A stretch of DNA of 64,000 nt, taken from Pegoplata infirma (taxonomy: Eukaryota; Arthropoda; Insecta; Diptera; Anthomyiidae). The translations under genes were made by a program, and so were the position numbers. Below the pieces are notes generated by a model that saw only the letters and a program-made list of their open reading frames with translations, had not been told where the DNA came from and did no database searches. Location of the stretch: the NCBI GenBank assembly GCA_963921195.1, contig OY992539.1, forward strand, positions 41,310,299-41,374,298. The letters are read 5' to 3'. This document shows, in pieces, positions 11,797 through 23,333 of the stretch; the first letter of the stretch is position 1; every line of letters begins with the position of its first letter.

Positions 11797-12798
11797 ATAC
11801 CCTCCACTCTAGTGATAGAGGGTATATATAAGTTTGTCATTCCGTTTGTAACACCTCGAAATATTGGTCTAGGACCCCATAAAGTATATATATTCATGAT
11901 CCTCGATCGATTTTAAGACGATCTAGCGATGTCCGTCCGTCCGTCCGTCCGTCCGTCCGTCCGTCCGTCCGTCCGTCTGTCCGTCTGTCTGTCTGTCTGT
12001 CTGTCTGTTGAAAACACGCTAACTTTTGAAAGACTTTACGGAGGCTCCTGAAGTTTGGCATATATGTTGGGCATTTACCTGGTCAGGTTGGTATTGCAAT
12101 CCAGCGAAATCGGTCCAGTGGTTCAAAAGTTATGAGCAAAATACTGAATTTCGGCAAGGGTTTTTTATGAATTTATGAGGTAAAAAGCACTATAACTTTC
12201 GAAAATCAATTCTGAGGATGCTGAAGCTTGGCATATATATTTTTCGTTCCTCCAGCCTAGTTTGTATTGAATTTCACCCAAATCGGTCCAGTGGTTCAAA
12301 AGTTATTAGCAAAACCGTGAATATCAGATTAGCTTCACCTTAAATTCAAGTGGTGAAAACCCGTTAAACCTGTTTTAAAACCATTGGTAAGTCACAAAAA
12401 TATTTTAAAACATATTTTTGTCACTCAAAAATACTTTTATACCAAAACAAAAAAAAAATACACTCGAAAAAATTTTTACACTCAAAAAAAATTTTACACT
12501 CAAAAAAAAAATTAGTAAATTTTTTTTTTAATGTAAAATTCGAAAAAATTTTACACCCAAAAAAAAATTAGTAAATTTTTTTTTGAATGTAAAATTCGAA
12601 AAAATTTTACACTCAAAAAAAAAAATTAGTATTTTTATTTTCAAAAATTACTAAAACAAAATTTTTTGAAACAAAATAAAATATTTCTAATCATAACTGT
12701 TATTTTTTTCACGTTAAAAAATTTACTATCACTTAAAATGGGCATTGTGGAGGGTATTCATAGATTCGGCCAAGTCGAATTTAACTTTTCTACTTGTT
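11797..12798 (+). mobile_element. mini-me/DINE-1-like element, copy 3
   Basis: Complete, from ATACCCTCCACTCTAGTGAT to TTTCTACTTGTT. It was inserted within the T-run of the palindromic MITE, in line with Helitron/Helentron insertion between Ts; the empty site is the T-run at about 49650-49670. It has the longest GTCC/GTCT tract in the window, about 19 tetramers at 11932-12008. Confidence 0.85.
11932..12008 (+). repeat. (GTCC)n(GTCT)n microsatellite
   Basis: About ten GTCC units followed by mixed GTCT/GTCC and GTCT units. It is embedded at the fixed GTCY position of mini-me copy 3; other copies have roughly 4-14 units. Confidence 0.9.
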
Positions 12799-12942
12799 TT
12801 ATTATTTTTTCGGAGTATAATTGCTAATTTATCGTAGATTACGGAAAAAAATATTCCAAATTTGTTTTGGCATGCTAAAATATATATTTTAAACTAAATA
12901 AGAATAATCCGAAAATAAATCCACTTATTGGAAAACACAGCA

Positions 12943-13530
12943 AATATTTTCTACAAAGTTGCTGCACATACCCTACACCTCAGATGTAAAGAAAACATAG
13001 TTTTATATACCGATATGCTGCAAGAACATATCCAGCGGCAATGTTGTACTAATTGGCGCTGGATATAATTCCAACAATTTTTGGGGTTATGACCGGCAAG
13101 TATATTAGACATAATCCCTGAAATGAAAAAATATATAATTAGACGCAACAGACGAAAAATAATAATAAGAAATTTTAACACTAAATCGTTGCTTTTATCG
13201 TTAATCCATGATAATTTTACTCCATTATTTATTTTATATTGGGCTGCAGTATATTAACATGTAGCGTGATACTCTGAAAGTAAGTGCAGGGGTTGTGGGT
13301 TCGATTCCCTCCAAAGCCTTTGTATGTTAATTACAAAGGGAAGCTGGTGCAGCGGATTTTTCTTAGTAAATAAAAGTATGTAATTGAGGATCATACAGAT
13401 ATTCGTCAAAAAAAAAACACAGATACTTTTGTGGGATAAAATTGGAGAATTGCATATCGGAGAGGAAAAAAGCTGTGTTCGATAAAAATTTTTAATAACT
13501 GAATATTTTTTTCATCAGTATTTGATTTAT
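12943..13530. other. Intergenic/intronic DNA with a tRNA-like B box
   Basis: No gene. It holds a short piece related to the GGTGACA element (TTGGGGTTATGACC near 13080 and GACATAATCCC near 13110). At 13298-13308 it holds a canonical pol III B box, GGTTCGATTCC, preceded at about 38 bp by TAGCGTGAT, which loosely fits an A box. Acceptor-stem pairing is absent, so this is at most a tRNA-derived SINE or pseudogene. Confidence 0.35.
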
Positions 13531-14098
13531 TTTGAGTAAAAACTTTTTTTTTTTAATTTTTGTAAAAAAAAAATTTTCGAGTGTAAATTTTTTCGAGTGT
13601 AAATTTTTTTGAGTGTAATTTTTTTTTTGAGTGTAATATTTTTTTTTAGTTTTTTGAGTGACAAAAATAGTTTCCAAAATATTTTTTTTATTTTGGCTTA
13701 CCATTCCTTTTCAAATCGTGTTTAGCGTTTTTTTTTTTCAACACGGGAGTTCGGGTTAAAACCCATCTGAAATTCCCCATTTTGCTAATAACTTATGAAC
13801 CACTGGACAGATTTCGCTGAAATTTAGTATTTACCGGAAGTATAACAAATATATACGCCACGCTTCAGCAGCTTGCCGTATATATTTTTCATTCTTTCGC
13901 TAAAATTTGAAAGTTAACATGTTTCACACAGACAGAAAGACAGACGGACGGACGGATTTTCATGTCGTTAGGCGCGGTATAGGGTTTGATTTTAGACCAA
14001 TGGTTTCTTTGGAAAAGTTTCTTAGAATTTCTTGTAGATTTTGTTTTTGCTATACGATTTTTCAGTTTTTTTCGATCCATACAAATCGACCCGCCCTA
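13530..14098 (-). mobile_element. Diverged mini-me-like element
   Basis: It has repeated TTTTTTCGAGTGTAAATTT, then AACACGGGAGTTCGGG, TGAACCACTGGAC, a GACGGACGGACGG tract (about 13940) and TTAGACCAATGG, in the same order as mini-me copy 1. The distal end is a different sequence (GCGCGGTATAGGG ... CGACCCGCCCTAC), which is also present in the fragment at 2556-2700. Confidence 0.65.
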
Positions 14099-14889
14099 CT
14101 ACACAGTGTTTTTAAATGGCTAAAGTGCGTGTGTATTGCTAATTTATTTAATATGACCATTAACTTTTGCTCTTGTTCATTATCCATATATCTCTGATGA
14201 TGTTTAAGAGTTCGTGTCCCTGTGTTTGTTTGTCCATATAAATGTTCAATGAATTAAAGCTATGAATATAAATAGTAAACATTACATTACACGATACGAT
14301 ATAAAAACAAGGTGATATGAGTATCACCACCACCACGACCACCACAATCTACCATCGAATGAAACACTCCTCTTAAATTTTTGTTTATATAGTGTTTTCT
14401 CTACCCTCACAACAAAATTCCAATTATCACTTTCTTTCTACTACTGATAAACATCATGTAACATTTGTTGCTTCTTCTTTATTTCCAAAGCAGTCTGCCT
14501 ATGTTTGCCTTTTATGCCTTTTATGTTTTTTGGTTAAAGAGTTTGGTTATTTATTTGTCAATAAAAATCCTAAAAAACACAACATCACGTGTATGTTTGT
14601 TTTAACATTTGTCAAAATTTATATCGATACAGTTTTGTTGTTAGATCTGACTGACCATCTGCTTGGAAACAAACAACTAAAACCCACCCTTAGAGATTTA
14701 GAAACCCAGCAAAAAAAACCCAGTTCGAGGGCATTTATTTTCCCCGTTATGTATTAACATAACAAGTACTAAGGCTAACTCTACTTGCTCTCTTAGGATA
14801 TTATCCCAACCAATACTCATATACCTTATGCTTCCGAAAATTTTAGAATTTTCATGATATTTATTTTTCATTGCACAATTAAATGGGCG
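14099..14889. other. Unique sequence, no supported gene
   Basis: Less repetitive than its neighbours. A 121-codon open frame on + (14392-14757) has no recognisable domain and no usable context. The CCACCACCACGACCACCAC stretch near 14325 is a short simple repeat. Confidence 0.4.
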
Positions 14890-16985
14890 AATAGGTTAGG
14901 TGTGGTTGAATAGGCGTTCGTCACATGGCAATTTTACCCGAGGGCCATAAGGCCCATTGTGATTCCCTTAGCTAGTATTTCCCTACTCCCCTTCTTACAC
15001 AAAGGTATACTTCTTAAACCACCCCGATTCCCTAAGACATTCTGCTAGAGACGTCAATGAAACACAATTAAGGCAATCCAGATCATCCAAAAATCTTTGC
15101 CCCTAATGCTCAAGGCTGCTTCAGTGAAGTGTTGTATTTACACAACACTTCACTGACTTCTCCTCCACTTCCCCACAACTGCTACTATAGTCCCCATTAG
15201 AGATTTCCATTCGCACGGCCATTTGACTGATTTTACAGTTTCCTATCAGTACTATCATATAGGCTAACCGTCCTTTTCCCTTAAGTAAGAAGACTTTCTG
15301 TTCTCAAAGGATTTGGCAGTGGATTTTTCGCGATATCCTGCACGTAGTCAGTGATATCCATCTGTCATTCATTCTATTTGCTGTTATCCTATCCATTTTG
15401 TTCATTAATTCCACTATAGGAACCGAGATGTCAGGTTCAAAACGTTCCCCCACCGCTTGACTGTGTGCTGACTTATTCGAGGATGGGATTGCCCACTTCC
15501 TAACGATTTCCGATTTTACAGTGTTTGATTCTAAGACCTTCAGAGCAAGACTATTCACGAAAATGTTAATGGCGCACGGACGTAGGTTCCTTGTCATACT
15601 CATCTGCTTAACTTTATCAATTGCAAGAAACTCAGCCTGGACTACACTTGTCCGAAAGCCTCAATGAGACCCTGATTTCGAGGCATTCAGAGAATACTCT
15701 CGGACCCGTACCCATCTCCATATTGGTTCCGGCAGTAAAGATTGAGATCGCGTACTCTGTTATAACAGAGATTTCTGTCCAGTCTTCCCTAGTTGGTATT
15801 TGGATTTCGAAGGTTCTGTCAAAGGTTTTCTGTGGTGAGATATAATCGTTTCTATGTTCCAGTTTCGTACTGAATAGCATTTGCGAATCTCTTAACCTGT
15901 GAGCCGACTTTTCTGATGTGCTCTTGATGTAGATATCTACGTTCTGAACGTTTAGTATCATTTCCAGGTCGGCCTGGGGTGACGATCTAATAGCACCTGT
16001 GATACCCATACACGTCAGTCGCTTTACCTTCTGTAGGTTGCAGAGATATGATTCCTTATCCACTGCTCTCCACCAATCAAGGGCCCCTTGAAAAATATTG
16101 GCCTAATTATTGCATGATACATCCACTCGATTCTGCCCAGTCTTCCCTAGTTGGTATTTGAACTTCGAAGGTTCAGTCAAAGTTCATCTGCGGTGAGATG
16201 TAGTCGGGTTTCTGTTACTGTTTCGTCCCGCCCACCGTACTTAGTATTGCCAAGTGTCCCTAAGAGCGTTGCTTAAACATTTGCGACTCTCTTAACCTGA
16301 GAGACAATTTGGCTAATGTGCTCTTGATGTAGATATCCACGGGCTGAATGTTTAGTAGCACTTATAGGCCGTCCTGGGGTGCCAATCTAACAACACCAGT
16401 GTTACCCACACACGCCATTCGCTGTACATTCAGTAGGTTGCGGAGATATGATTTTTTATCTACTGCTCGACACCATACAAACCCCTTAAAGGTAAATATT
16501 GGCCTAATTATTGCACGATACTTCCAGTGGATAATATACGGTTTTAGAACCCACCTTCTTCCGAAATTTCTCTTGCAGGTGAAAAAAGCACATTTTCATC
16601 CTTTCCTGTGTATTCCTCTTCCTAGAAAGTTTTGACTCCAGTATCACACCCAGGTATTGCGCCTCATTAGATAGTTACAGGGTTATTCCATCTTATTTGA
16701 AAAGAACAAATCTGTCTATCTTAGTGTATTTTTGTGAACAAGACGAGTTCAGTTTTGGCAGGATTTACTCCCACACCGTTGTTGTTTGCCCCACGTTGAG
16801 AGTATCTTAAGCGTTGACTTCATGAGTTCGCTAATCGTTGGTTAACACTTACCTTTGTTTAGGATCACAACATAATCAGCGTAGGCAATCACCTTAATAT
16901 ATATTCTGTTAAGTGATCCGATGATCTTATTCATTATAAGTTTCTACAGAAGGGGAGAAATCGCTCCCTCTTATAAAGTACCCCT
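14890..16985 (-). pseudogene. Decayed non-LTR retrotransposon copy A (RT + RNase H)
   Basis: Minus-strand LINE of the insect group that carries RNase H (I/LOA/R1-like; clade not settled). From its 5' side: a reverse transcriptase remnant with SPLL followed by a stop (about 16955), IYIKVIAYADY at about 16868-16908, where the catalytic YADD is changed to YADY, and VNPAKTELVLFTK after a frameshift. The thumb region follows and is present twice in tandem. Then comes the RNase H region: AISIFTAGTNMEMGTG has Ala for the first catalytic Asp, and INIFVNSLA has Asn in the DS motif. The C-terminal zinc-knuckle region and 3' end lie near 14890-15300; the end motif GGTTAGGTGTGGTTGAATA resembles that of copy C. 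Multiple stops and frameshifts show it is dead. Confidence 0.8.
15778..16520 (-). repeat. Tandem internal duplication within LINE copy A
   Basis: About 15778-16130 and 16135-16520 are diverged copies of the same LINE thumb segment. Each starts with CAGTCTTCCCTAGTTGGTAT and contains TGTGCTCTTGATGTAGATAT and AATATTGGCCTAATTATTGC. One joins the RT remnant and the other joins the RNase H remnant, so this is a duplication inside one copy rather than two neighbouring inserts. Confidence 0.7.
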
Positions 16986-17499
16986 TGTAATATCTTTCCT
17001 CGCTTTACTATCACTTATCTTCAAGTTAATTGCCCTGATTTTCAGCATGTTTCCCGTCCATAGAGTAATCTGCACGTCGTTTGAAGATTTTCTAAAAACT
17101 GCCCTTCTTTGCTGGGTTACACAAACTTAAGTATGTCCTGCCTTATTAAACCATAGAATTAATATTTGTTTATTTTTCGTCCCCTCTTTCCATGGTCTGC
17201 TATGTGATTTTTATATTTTTGTTTATTTTTTTTCGTTTAATGGTCTTGTTTATTGACTTAATGGTCCGCAAATAATTTGGCCTATAGACAAAAATCTTTT
17301 AACAACAATAAAATGTTTAACACCCACTTTTCTTCAACATGTATACACTAGAGATTTAAAAATAAAAATAATAATTTTTTTAAAAAAATTTAAATGGGTA
17401 AACATTTTTGTTTACTGTGTAAAATTGTAAATTTAATCTTTTTAATTAAACCAATAATTAAATACTAAATATTATTATCTGGTAGTGCAATTTAATGGC
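16986..17499. other. no gene seen
   Basis: AT-rich spacer between two LINE copies. No domain or repeat recognised. Confidence 0.4.
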
Positions 17500-18565
17500 C
17501 ACTTGCTTTATAAGTGAGTACTACGAGCATTCACCAACGTCTCAGGGATGATTTTGCATATCTTAGCTGAAAACTTACCGTTGTTAAACTTCTTAAAGTA
17601 CCCCGATTTTATAAGATATTCTGCCCGATAAGTCTGCGAGACACCGTTTTGGCATTCCAGGTCATCGAAAAATCTTTGACACAAATGCTTAAGGAGGCGC
17701 TTCATCAGATCCGGGCATTCACACAACAAGTGCTTTACTGACTCCTCCTTCACCACTTCCCTACAACTCCTACAATATTCCCTGTCGCCAGTTGGTCGGT
17801 TATACGGTATGGTGTCAGTACTTCCAAAACTAAAAAGACTTTCTGTCCTCTAAGGATTTGGCAGTGGCCACAGGGTTCGAAATATCCTGCACGTCGACAG
17901 TGATGTCCACCTATCGTTCATTTTATTCTGTGATATCCTATCAATTTCGTTCATCAATTCCTCTATAGGAACCGAGATGTCAGGTTCAACCTGTTCCCCC
18001 ACCGACTCAAAGCCATTTTTCGCAAATTCATCAGCCAATTCATTCCCAGCAACCCCACTACGCCCAGTAACCCAGATTAGCTTTATTCTGTGCTGACTAA
18101 TTCGACGATGGGATTGTATACAGCTACTAAGGGACTGATTTCACACTGTTTGATTACAAGGCCTTCAAACTGCAAAACTGTCCACGAAAATGTTAATTGC
18201 CCAGAGACGTAGGTAGGTATCTTGTCATAATGATCTACTCGGCCTTATCAATTGCATGTACCTCAGCCTGGAAAACACTAAACTTGTCCGGAAGCCTTAA
18301 TGAGGCCCTGATTTCGAGGCATTCATAGTAAACTCCCAAACTTGTACCCATATCCATCTTCGATCCGTTCGTAAAAATTGAGATCTCATTCTCAGTTATA
18401 ACAGTCGGTACTTGGACTTAAAAGATTCTGCCAACGTTCGTCTGCGGTGAAATATAATCGTTTATCTGTTGCAGTTCCGTCTCACCCACTCTACTTTATT
18501 TGGTCGAGTGTCCCCAAGAGCGTTGCTTAATCATTTCGGACTTCCTTAACCTGAGAGCCGAGTTA
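17500..18565 (-). pseudogene. Decayed non-LTR retrotransposon copy B (RNase H to 3' end)
   Basis: Same family and orientation as copy A. At 17508-17790 (minus) it encodes a C-terminal zinc-knuckle, CRSC followed by ESVKHLLCECPDLM (pattern C-x2-C...H-x4-C). Upstream, at 17850-18038, it has LMNEIDRIS and MNDRW segments. The RNase H part (18040-18300) keeps traces of the WVTGRSGVAGNELADEFAKN type but is frameshifted. It is 5'-truncated near 18565, with sequence unrelated to copy A beyond. Confidence 0.75.
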
Positions 18566-19014
18566 AATGCCCCACGCAGTTGTGAATTCGATTCATGTGG
18601 GAAATTGAGCACAGGGACATAGATGCAGGCAACAACTGGCTTATGTGATTGAAGACTTCAAAAAATCTTTTATGTTCATACGGATCTGGAAACATGCAAT
18701 TAAGAAACTCAGGTTTATTACGCTGGGTTTTATGGTGAACATGACGTATTTTAAATTTAAAGCTCTCAGAAGCTCGAAGAAGTGAATATATTTTTATGGT
18801 GGAAGAGTCATCTAGGAAGAGATATAATTGTTTGTAATTCATGCAGATCCATGATCTGCGACCTTTCTGAAGTCTTAACACCACTTAGGACTAAGAGTAA
18901 CAACTTTTGGCTTTGTTATGGCTATACCCATAACAATGGCAGCCATTCTTCACCTATGTTGTAAAAGTCTGACTAAATCTAGAGAGCCCTAAAAAAATTT
19001 AATGACCAACTACT
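18566..19014. other. Unassigned sequence
   Basis: Contains a 112-codon minus-strand open frame (18546-18884) whose N-terminal two-thirds match nothing I recognise. Its 3' part overlaps the LINE B boundary. It may be part of another decayed retroelement. Confidence 0.3.
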
Positions 19015-19294
19015 ACAATGAATACTACTACTGTTAAAAAGGCTATGCTAATAAAGAACGATTCTCCACTTTTTAAAAACTGGATCCTGGATGCTTATTT
19101 TCAGTGTCATCACGCAGAATCTTGGTGACACATCACAAATAGAGGCTACCCCCAGGAAGGTTTTATATCGCAACTATTGGTCATAGACCTTGAACCTTGG
19201 TCGTAGATGAGTAACTAGATGAACTTATTGTTTCTGGCTTTAGGACCTACAGTTATGCTGACGATCTCGAGGTAACAGTCAGTGGATGACATCA
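19015..19294 (+). pseudogene. Decayed LINE, plus strand, RT part
   Basis: A second LINE lineage, on the + strand. The RT motif region reads GYPQEGF near 19141 and TYSYADDLEVTV near 19245-19280, with the catalytic YADD retained although the frame is broken between them. The element is cut at 19294 by the CACTG-ended transposon and resumes at 23334 with the downstream palm and thumb. Confidence 0.7.
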
Positions 19295-19686
19295 CACTGA
19301 TAGAAAAACGCTTCATATCACTAATGAATGGAATTCATTAACGTTGTTTCATTGCAACAATGCAATTTTTCATATGCTGAATGAAATTTCATACATATTG
19401 TGCAAGATATTCATTAATTTTGATTCATTAGATTTCGTAGTTTCATTAAAAAATTTCATTGAGTTTTGTTTACAAAATTTTCTGTTTTTTGACACTTGTC
19501 GTGTCGTGTCTGGTTAGTCTGTTAGTTTACGCGCGTAAAAAACATCTGATCAGAGCGTGATTTTTTCTAGGAATTTTTTTACGAAATTTAAAATGAAATG
19601 TTGTTGATTAATTATAAGTATTTATTAAACTCACGTTGTTTTAAATTATTTCGGGGTTTTACTTATGTATTAAAAGTAAACGTTAG

Positions 19687-22600
19687 ACACACAGGGAAAA
19701 AATTATTTGGAACTCAGTTGAAACTCCACAAATTTGGTTTTAGAATATAAGTTTTAGTTAAAACTACTTAAGTTCAATTATTATGATTCAAAAAATAAAT
19801 TGTAAACCAAATATCTAAGCAAATTACCAATAAACAATCACATTTACAAAAATTATTGGTTGCATTTATCAATTTGAAAAAAATGTAAGTTCAAAAACGC
19901 TCATAATACTCCGAACCATTCATTTAAAATGTTTTTTGTAATGCAATAAATTTTTAAAAACTAGCACAGAGTATTAGTTCAGTTATATCAAAAATCAGCT
20001 ATAGCAACTGATACTTGGTAAAAATTGTTTCAAATTTTGAAAAATTCAAACTATATTTGAATTTAAAAATTTAGTGCAATACTATCTAAGAACTATTAAG
20101 TTTTGGTACATACAATCATTTTTTAATTTTGTATAAAAGTTAATGCAACTAATTCTATGTTGCTTATATAAAAACTCATTTAAATTATTAAAACGTCACA
20201 GAAAAATAAAATATTTTTAGAGCAAATATTTAAATAAAAATTATAAGGATAAACAGAAAAATCAATAAAATATGCAGTTAAAGAAATTAAATAAAAAATC
20301 CAAAAGGTATGTGACTTTTAATCCGCGCAAAGTACTTGTAAATTATGTTTCTATAAATATTGTATTTATTTGCAGAAAAAAATCGCCATTTAAAAAAGAA
20401 ATTTGGGTGCAAGCTTCCAGCTGATTAACCTATGGATCTTAACATCAGATGATTATCAACATATAAAATTAGCTGGAGAAGATAAATCTCCATAAAAAGC
20501 TGTATTGGGACGAACGAAATATGAGAGGGAAGAGGTTTGCAAAAACAAATTTTCTGATGTATTCTAATTTTCTACAGAAAAAATATCACTGAACATCAGA
20601 ATTGTTCTATAGTAAATCGGGGACTTTTTCTAAGGAAAAATTCTCGAATTCTTACAGTTTTCAGATTCTGATACTTTTTTTTTTAGAAAAAATGTCTTAG
20701 AATCTGATACTTTTTCTTTTGATTACCTTAGAATCTGAGGTTTTTCAATAGGAAAAATGTTTTAGAAACAGTGACTATTTCTAAAGGAAAAATGTCTCAG
20801 AATATGAGACTTTTTCTATAGGAGAAATGTCTCAGAATCTGAGACTTTTCTTACAGAAAAAGTCTCAATTTCTGAGAGATTTTTCCAATACAAAAAGTCT
20901 TAAAAAAAATGTCTCAGAAAATGCGTCATTTTCTATAGGAAAAATGTCTCAGAATCTGAGACTTTTTCTATAGGTAAAATGTTTTAGAATCTGAGACTTT
21001 TCTATAAAAAAAATTTTTCAGGATCTGACACTTTTTCTATAGAAAAATGTTTTAGAGTCTGGGAGTTTTTCTATAGAAAAATATAGCAGAATCTGACAAT
21101 TTTTCTATAGAAAAAATGTCTCAGAATTTGAGAATTTTCTATAGGAAAAGTTTCTAAGAATTTAAGACTTTTTTATAGGAAAATGTTTCAGGTTCTGAGA
21201 CTTTCTATATGCAAAATGTCTCAGAATCTGAGACCTTTTCTGCATGAAAAATGTCTCAGAATCCAAGACTTTTTTTTATAGAAAAAATGCCTCAGAATCT
21301 AAGGCTTTTTCTGTAGGAAAAATCTCTCAGAATTTCAGACTTTTTCTGTAGGAAAAATGTCTCAGAATCTGATGCCTTTTCTATAGGAAAAATGTCTCAG
21401 AATCTGAGACTTTTTTAATAGGAAAAATGTCTCAGAATCTGAGATTTTTTCTATAGGAAAAATGTCTCAGCATCTGAGACTTTTTCTATAGAAAAAATGT
21501 CTCAGAATCTGAGACTTTTTCTATAGAAAAAATGTCTCAGAGTCTGAGACTTTTTCTGTAGAAAAAATATCTCAGAATCTGAGACTTTTTCTTTACAAAA
21601 AATGTCTTAGAATCTGAGACTTTTTCTATAAAAAAAAATGTCTCAGAATCTGAGACTTTTTGTATAGAAAAAATCTCAAATTCTGAGAGATTTTTCCAAT
21701 ACAAAAAGTCTTAGAAAAAATGTCTCAGAAAATGAGTCATTTTCTATAGGAAAAATGTCTCAGAATCTAAGACTTTTTCTATAGGAAAAATGTCTCAGAA
21801 TATAAGACTTTTTCTATAGGAAAAATGTTTCAGAATCTGAGGCTTTCTCTATAGAAAAAAAGTCTCAGATTCTGATACTTTTACTATAGAGAAAATGTCT
21901 CAGAATCTGAGACTTTTTGTATAGAAAAAATTTCTCAGAACTTGAGACTTTTTCTATAGAAAAAATATCTCTGAATCTGAGACTTTTTCTATATAAAAAA
22001 TGTATCAAAATCTGAGACTTTTTTTGATAAAAAAAATGTCTCAGAATCTGAGACTTTTTCTATAGAAAAAATGTCTCAGAATCTGAGACTTTTCTATAGA
22101 AAAAATGTCTCAGAGTATGAGACTTTTTCTGTAGAAAAAATGTCTCAGAATCTGAGACTTTTTCTTTACAAAAAATGTCTTAGAATCTGAGACTTTTTCT
22201 ATAAAAAAATGAGACGTTTTTTCTATAGAAAAGTCTCAAATTCTGAGACGTTTTTTCTATAAAAAAGTCTCAGATTCTGGGACATACTATTTCTATAGAA
22301 AATGTCACAAATTCTGAGACATATGTTCTATAGAAAAAGTCTCTGGTGCTGTGACATTTTTTTCAGATTCCAGGAATTTTTCGTAAAAAAAAAATATTTT
22401 TAAAAATTGTATTAAATATCAACTTAAATTATTTAATAAATATATTTAAAAAAAAAACATTATTTTTGTCTTTTTATTAAACGGTTGAATTGCCCCATTA
22501 ATAAAATACTTTAGTTGTGGTGGTATTATATCGGTCACAACAACCATTTTGTTCCTATAATTTTTCGTTGTTTCAACAGATATATTCAGTTGCTCTTAAT

Positions 22601-22736
22601 GAAATTCGATATAAACACCAATTGACTAAATCGAAATTATTAGTAATCACAACTGATAAAAGTGATAGTTGGCTGGACTACAAAAATTTGGTTGGTTCTA
22701 AATTTGGTTGGCACAACGAATCCGTTTTCTGTGTGT
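19687..22736. mobile_element. ACACACAG-ended element carrying the satellite
   Basis: Ends ACACACAGGGAAAA (left) and TTTTCTGTGTGT (right) are inverted. The right part (22500-22736) resembles the small MITE at 47497-47709, with a shared TTTTCTGTGTG end and CACAACAACC / AACGAAT motifs. A ~130-bp host segment is found in direct orientation on both sides (about 19565-19686 and 22820-22930, with ACGAAATTT and TAATTATGTATTA landmarks), an unusually long flanking duplication. No TSD is clear. Confidence 0.5.
20565..22375. repeat. 35-bp double-palindrome satellite (~50 units)
   Basis: The unit is made of two dyads: GTCTCAGAATCTGAGAC, symmetric around its central base, and TTTTTCTATAGGAAAAA or TTTTTCTATAGAAAAA. 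Both strands therefore read almost the same. Divergence is highest at the two edges and lowest around 21360-21660 and 22040-22200, as expected of unequal exchange. Degenerate pieces lie at 1-18, 852-1047 and 2202-2240. Confidence 0.9.
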
Positions 22737-23333
22737 AGTAAAATTTTGTGTGAGAAAACAAAATATAGATAAAATACAAAATATGTGAAAGTGTTTTTTT
22801 TACTTGGTTATTTTGTGACTTTTTCATATTTTTTTACGAAATTTTAAATAAGAATTAAATTATTAACTAATTTTTGTGATGTTTTATATCAGTTCGTGGT
22901 TTTAATTATGTATTACAATTTAAGGTTGGAGTAAAATTTTGTGCGAGAAAACTAAGTGAAAACAACTTTTTATTATATTTAATTCTATAAAAAAATCTTT
23001 ACAATTTCATACATATAATTAATTTTAAAAATAAAAGTAACATTTATTCAATAAAAGTATTTAATTTCAAAAGTAAAAAGTAGTATTTATTCAATGAAAG
23101 TATTTCATAAGAATTAAAATTTTTCATTAAAGTAATGAAACATTTTCATAAAATACAATTTATATTTTGTATGAACAATTTTCATTAATTTAATGAAACT
23201 TTTTCTTGCAATTATATTTTATGATAACCATTTCATTAATACAATGAAACCCTTCATAGGTTCCTTTTTAACGTCATTTTTTATAACATTAATGTAGATT
23301 TTCATTATTGTCATGTACAAATTTCTATCAGTG

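Larger units (their letters stand above)
2750..12942. mobile_element. Palindromic MITE, 3-bp TSD AAT (outer shell of nest)
   Basis: Real sequence of this element is 2750-2878, 11649-11796 and 12799-12942. Its ends TGCTGTG...CACAGCA are flanked by AAT at 2747-2749 and 12943-12945. The element is one long hairpin. An uninterrupted copy at 49391-49804 has the same ends and a different 3-bp duplication (GAA), which confirms the boundaries. The hAT foldback (2879-11648) and mini-me copy 3 (11797-12798) are insertions in it. The superfamily is not assigned; the 3-bp TSD fits PIF/Harbinger- or CACTA-type elements, but the terminus matches neither consensus clearly. Confidence 0.8.
19295..23333. mobile_element. 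CACTG-ended TIR element (4.04 kb) splitting the LINE
   Basis: Perfect inverted termini CACTGATAGAAA / TTTCTATCAGTG. Flanking CA at 19293-19294 and 23334-23335 gives a possible 2-bp TSD, which with CACTG ends suggests a CACTA/EnSpm-type element. Dense TTCATTAA/TTAATGAA motifs occur in the first ~200 bp and last ~250 bp (subterminal repeats). There is no transposase. The middle is occupied by a second element (about 19687-22736) carrying a large satellite. The superfamily is tentative because a 2-bp duplication is weak evidence. Confidence 0.7.

Noticed and set aside
2556..14098. One diverged mini-me split by the big nest
   Set aside because: The two parts are in opposite orientation and overlap in content, so they are two separate copies.
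14392..14757. 121-codon plus-strand open frame
   Set aside because: No domain, no homologous feel, no splice or promoter context; in this AT-rich DNA it is compatible with chance.
16565..16860. TTGCAG|GTGAAA on plus and AAAG|GTAAGTG on minus as splice sites
   Set aside because: Both lie in decayed LINE coding sequence; no branch point and wrong context.
20565..22375. CRISPR-like regular array
   Set aside because: There are no unique spacers; the whole 35-bp unit is repeated and the context is an insect genome.
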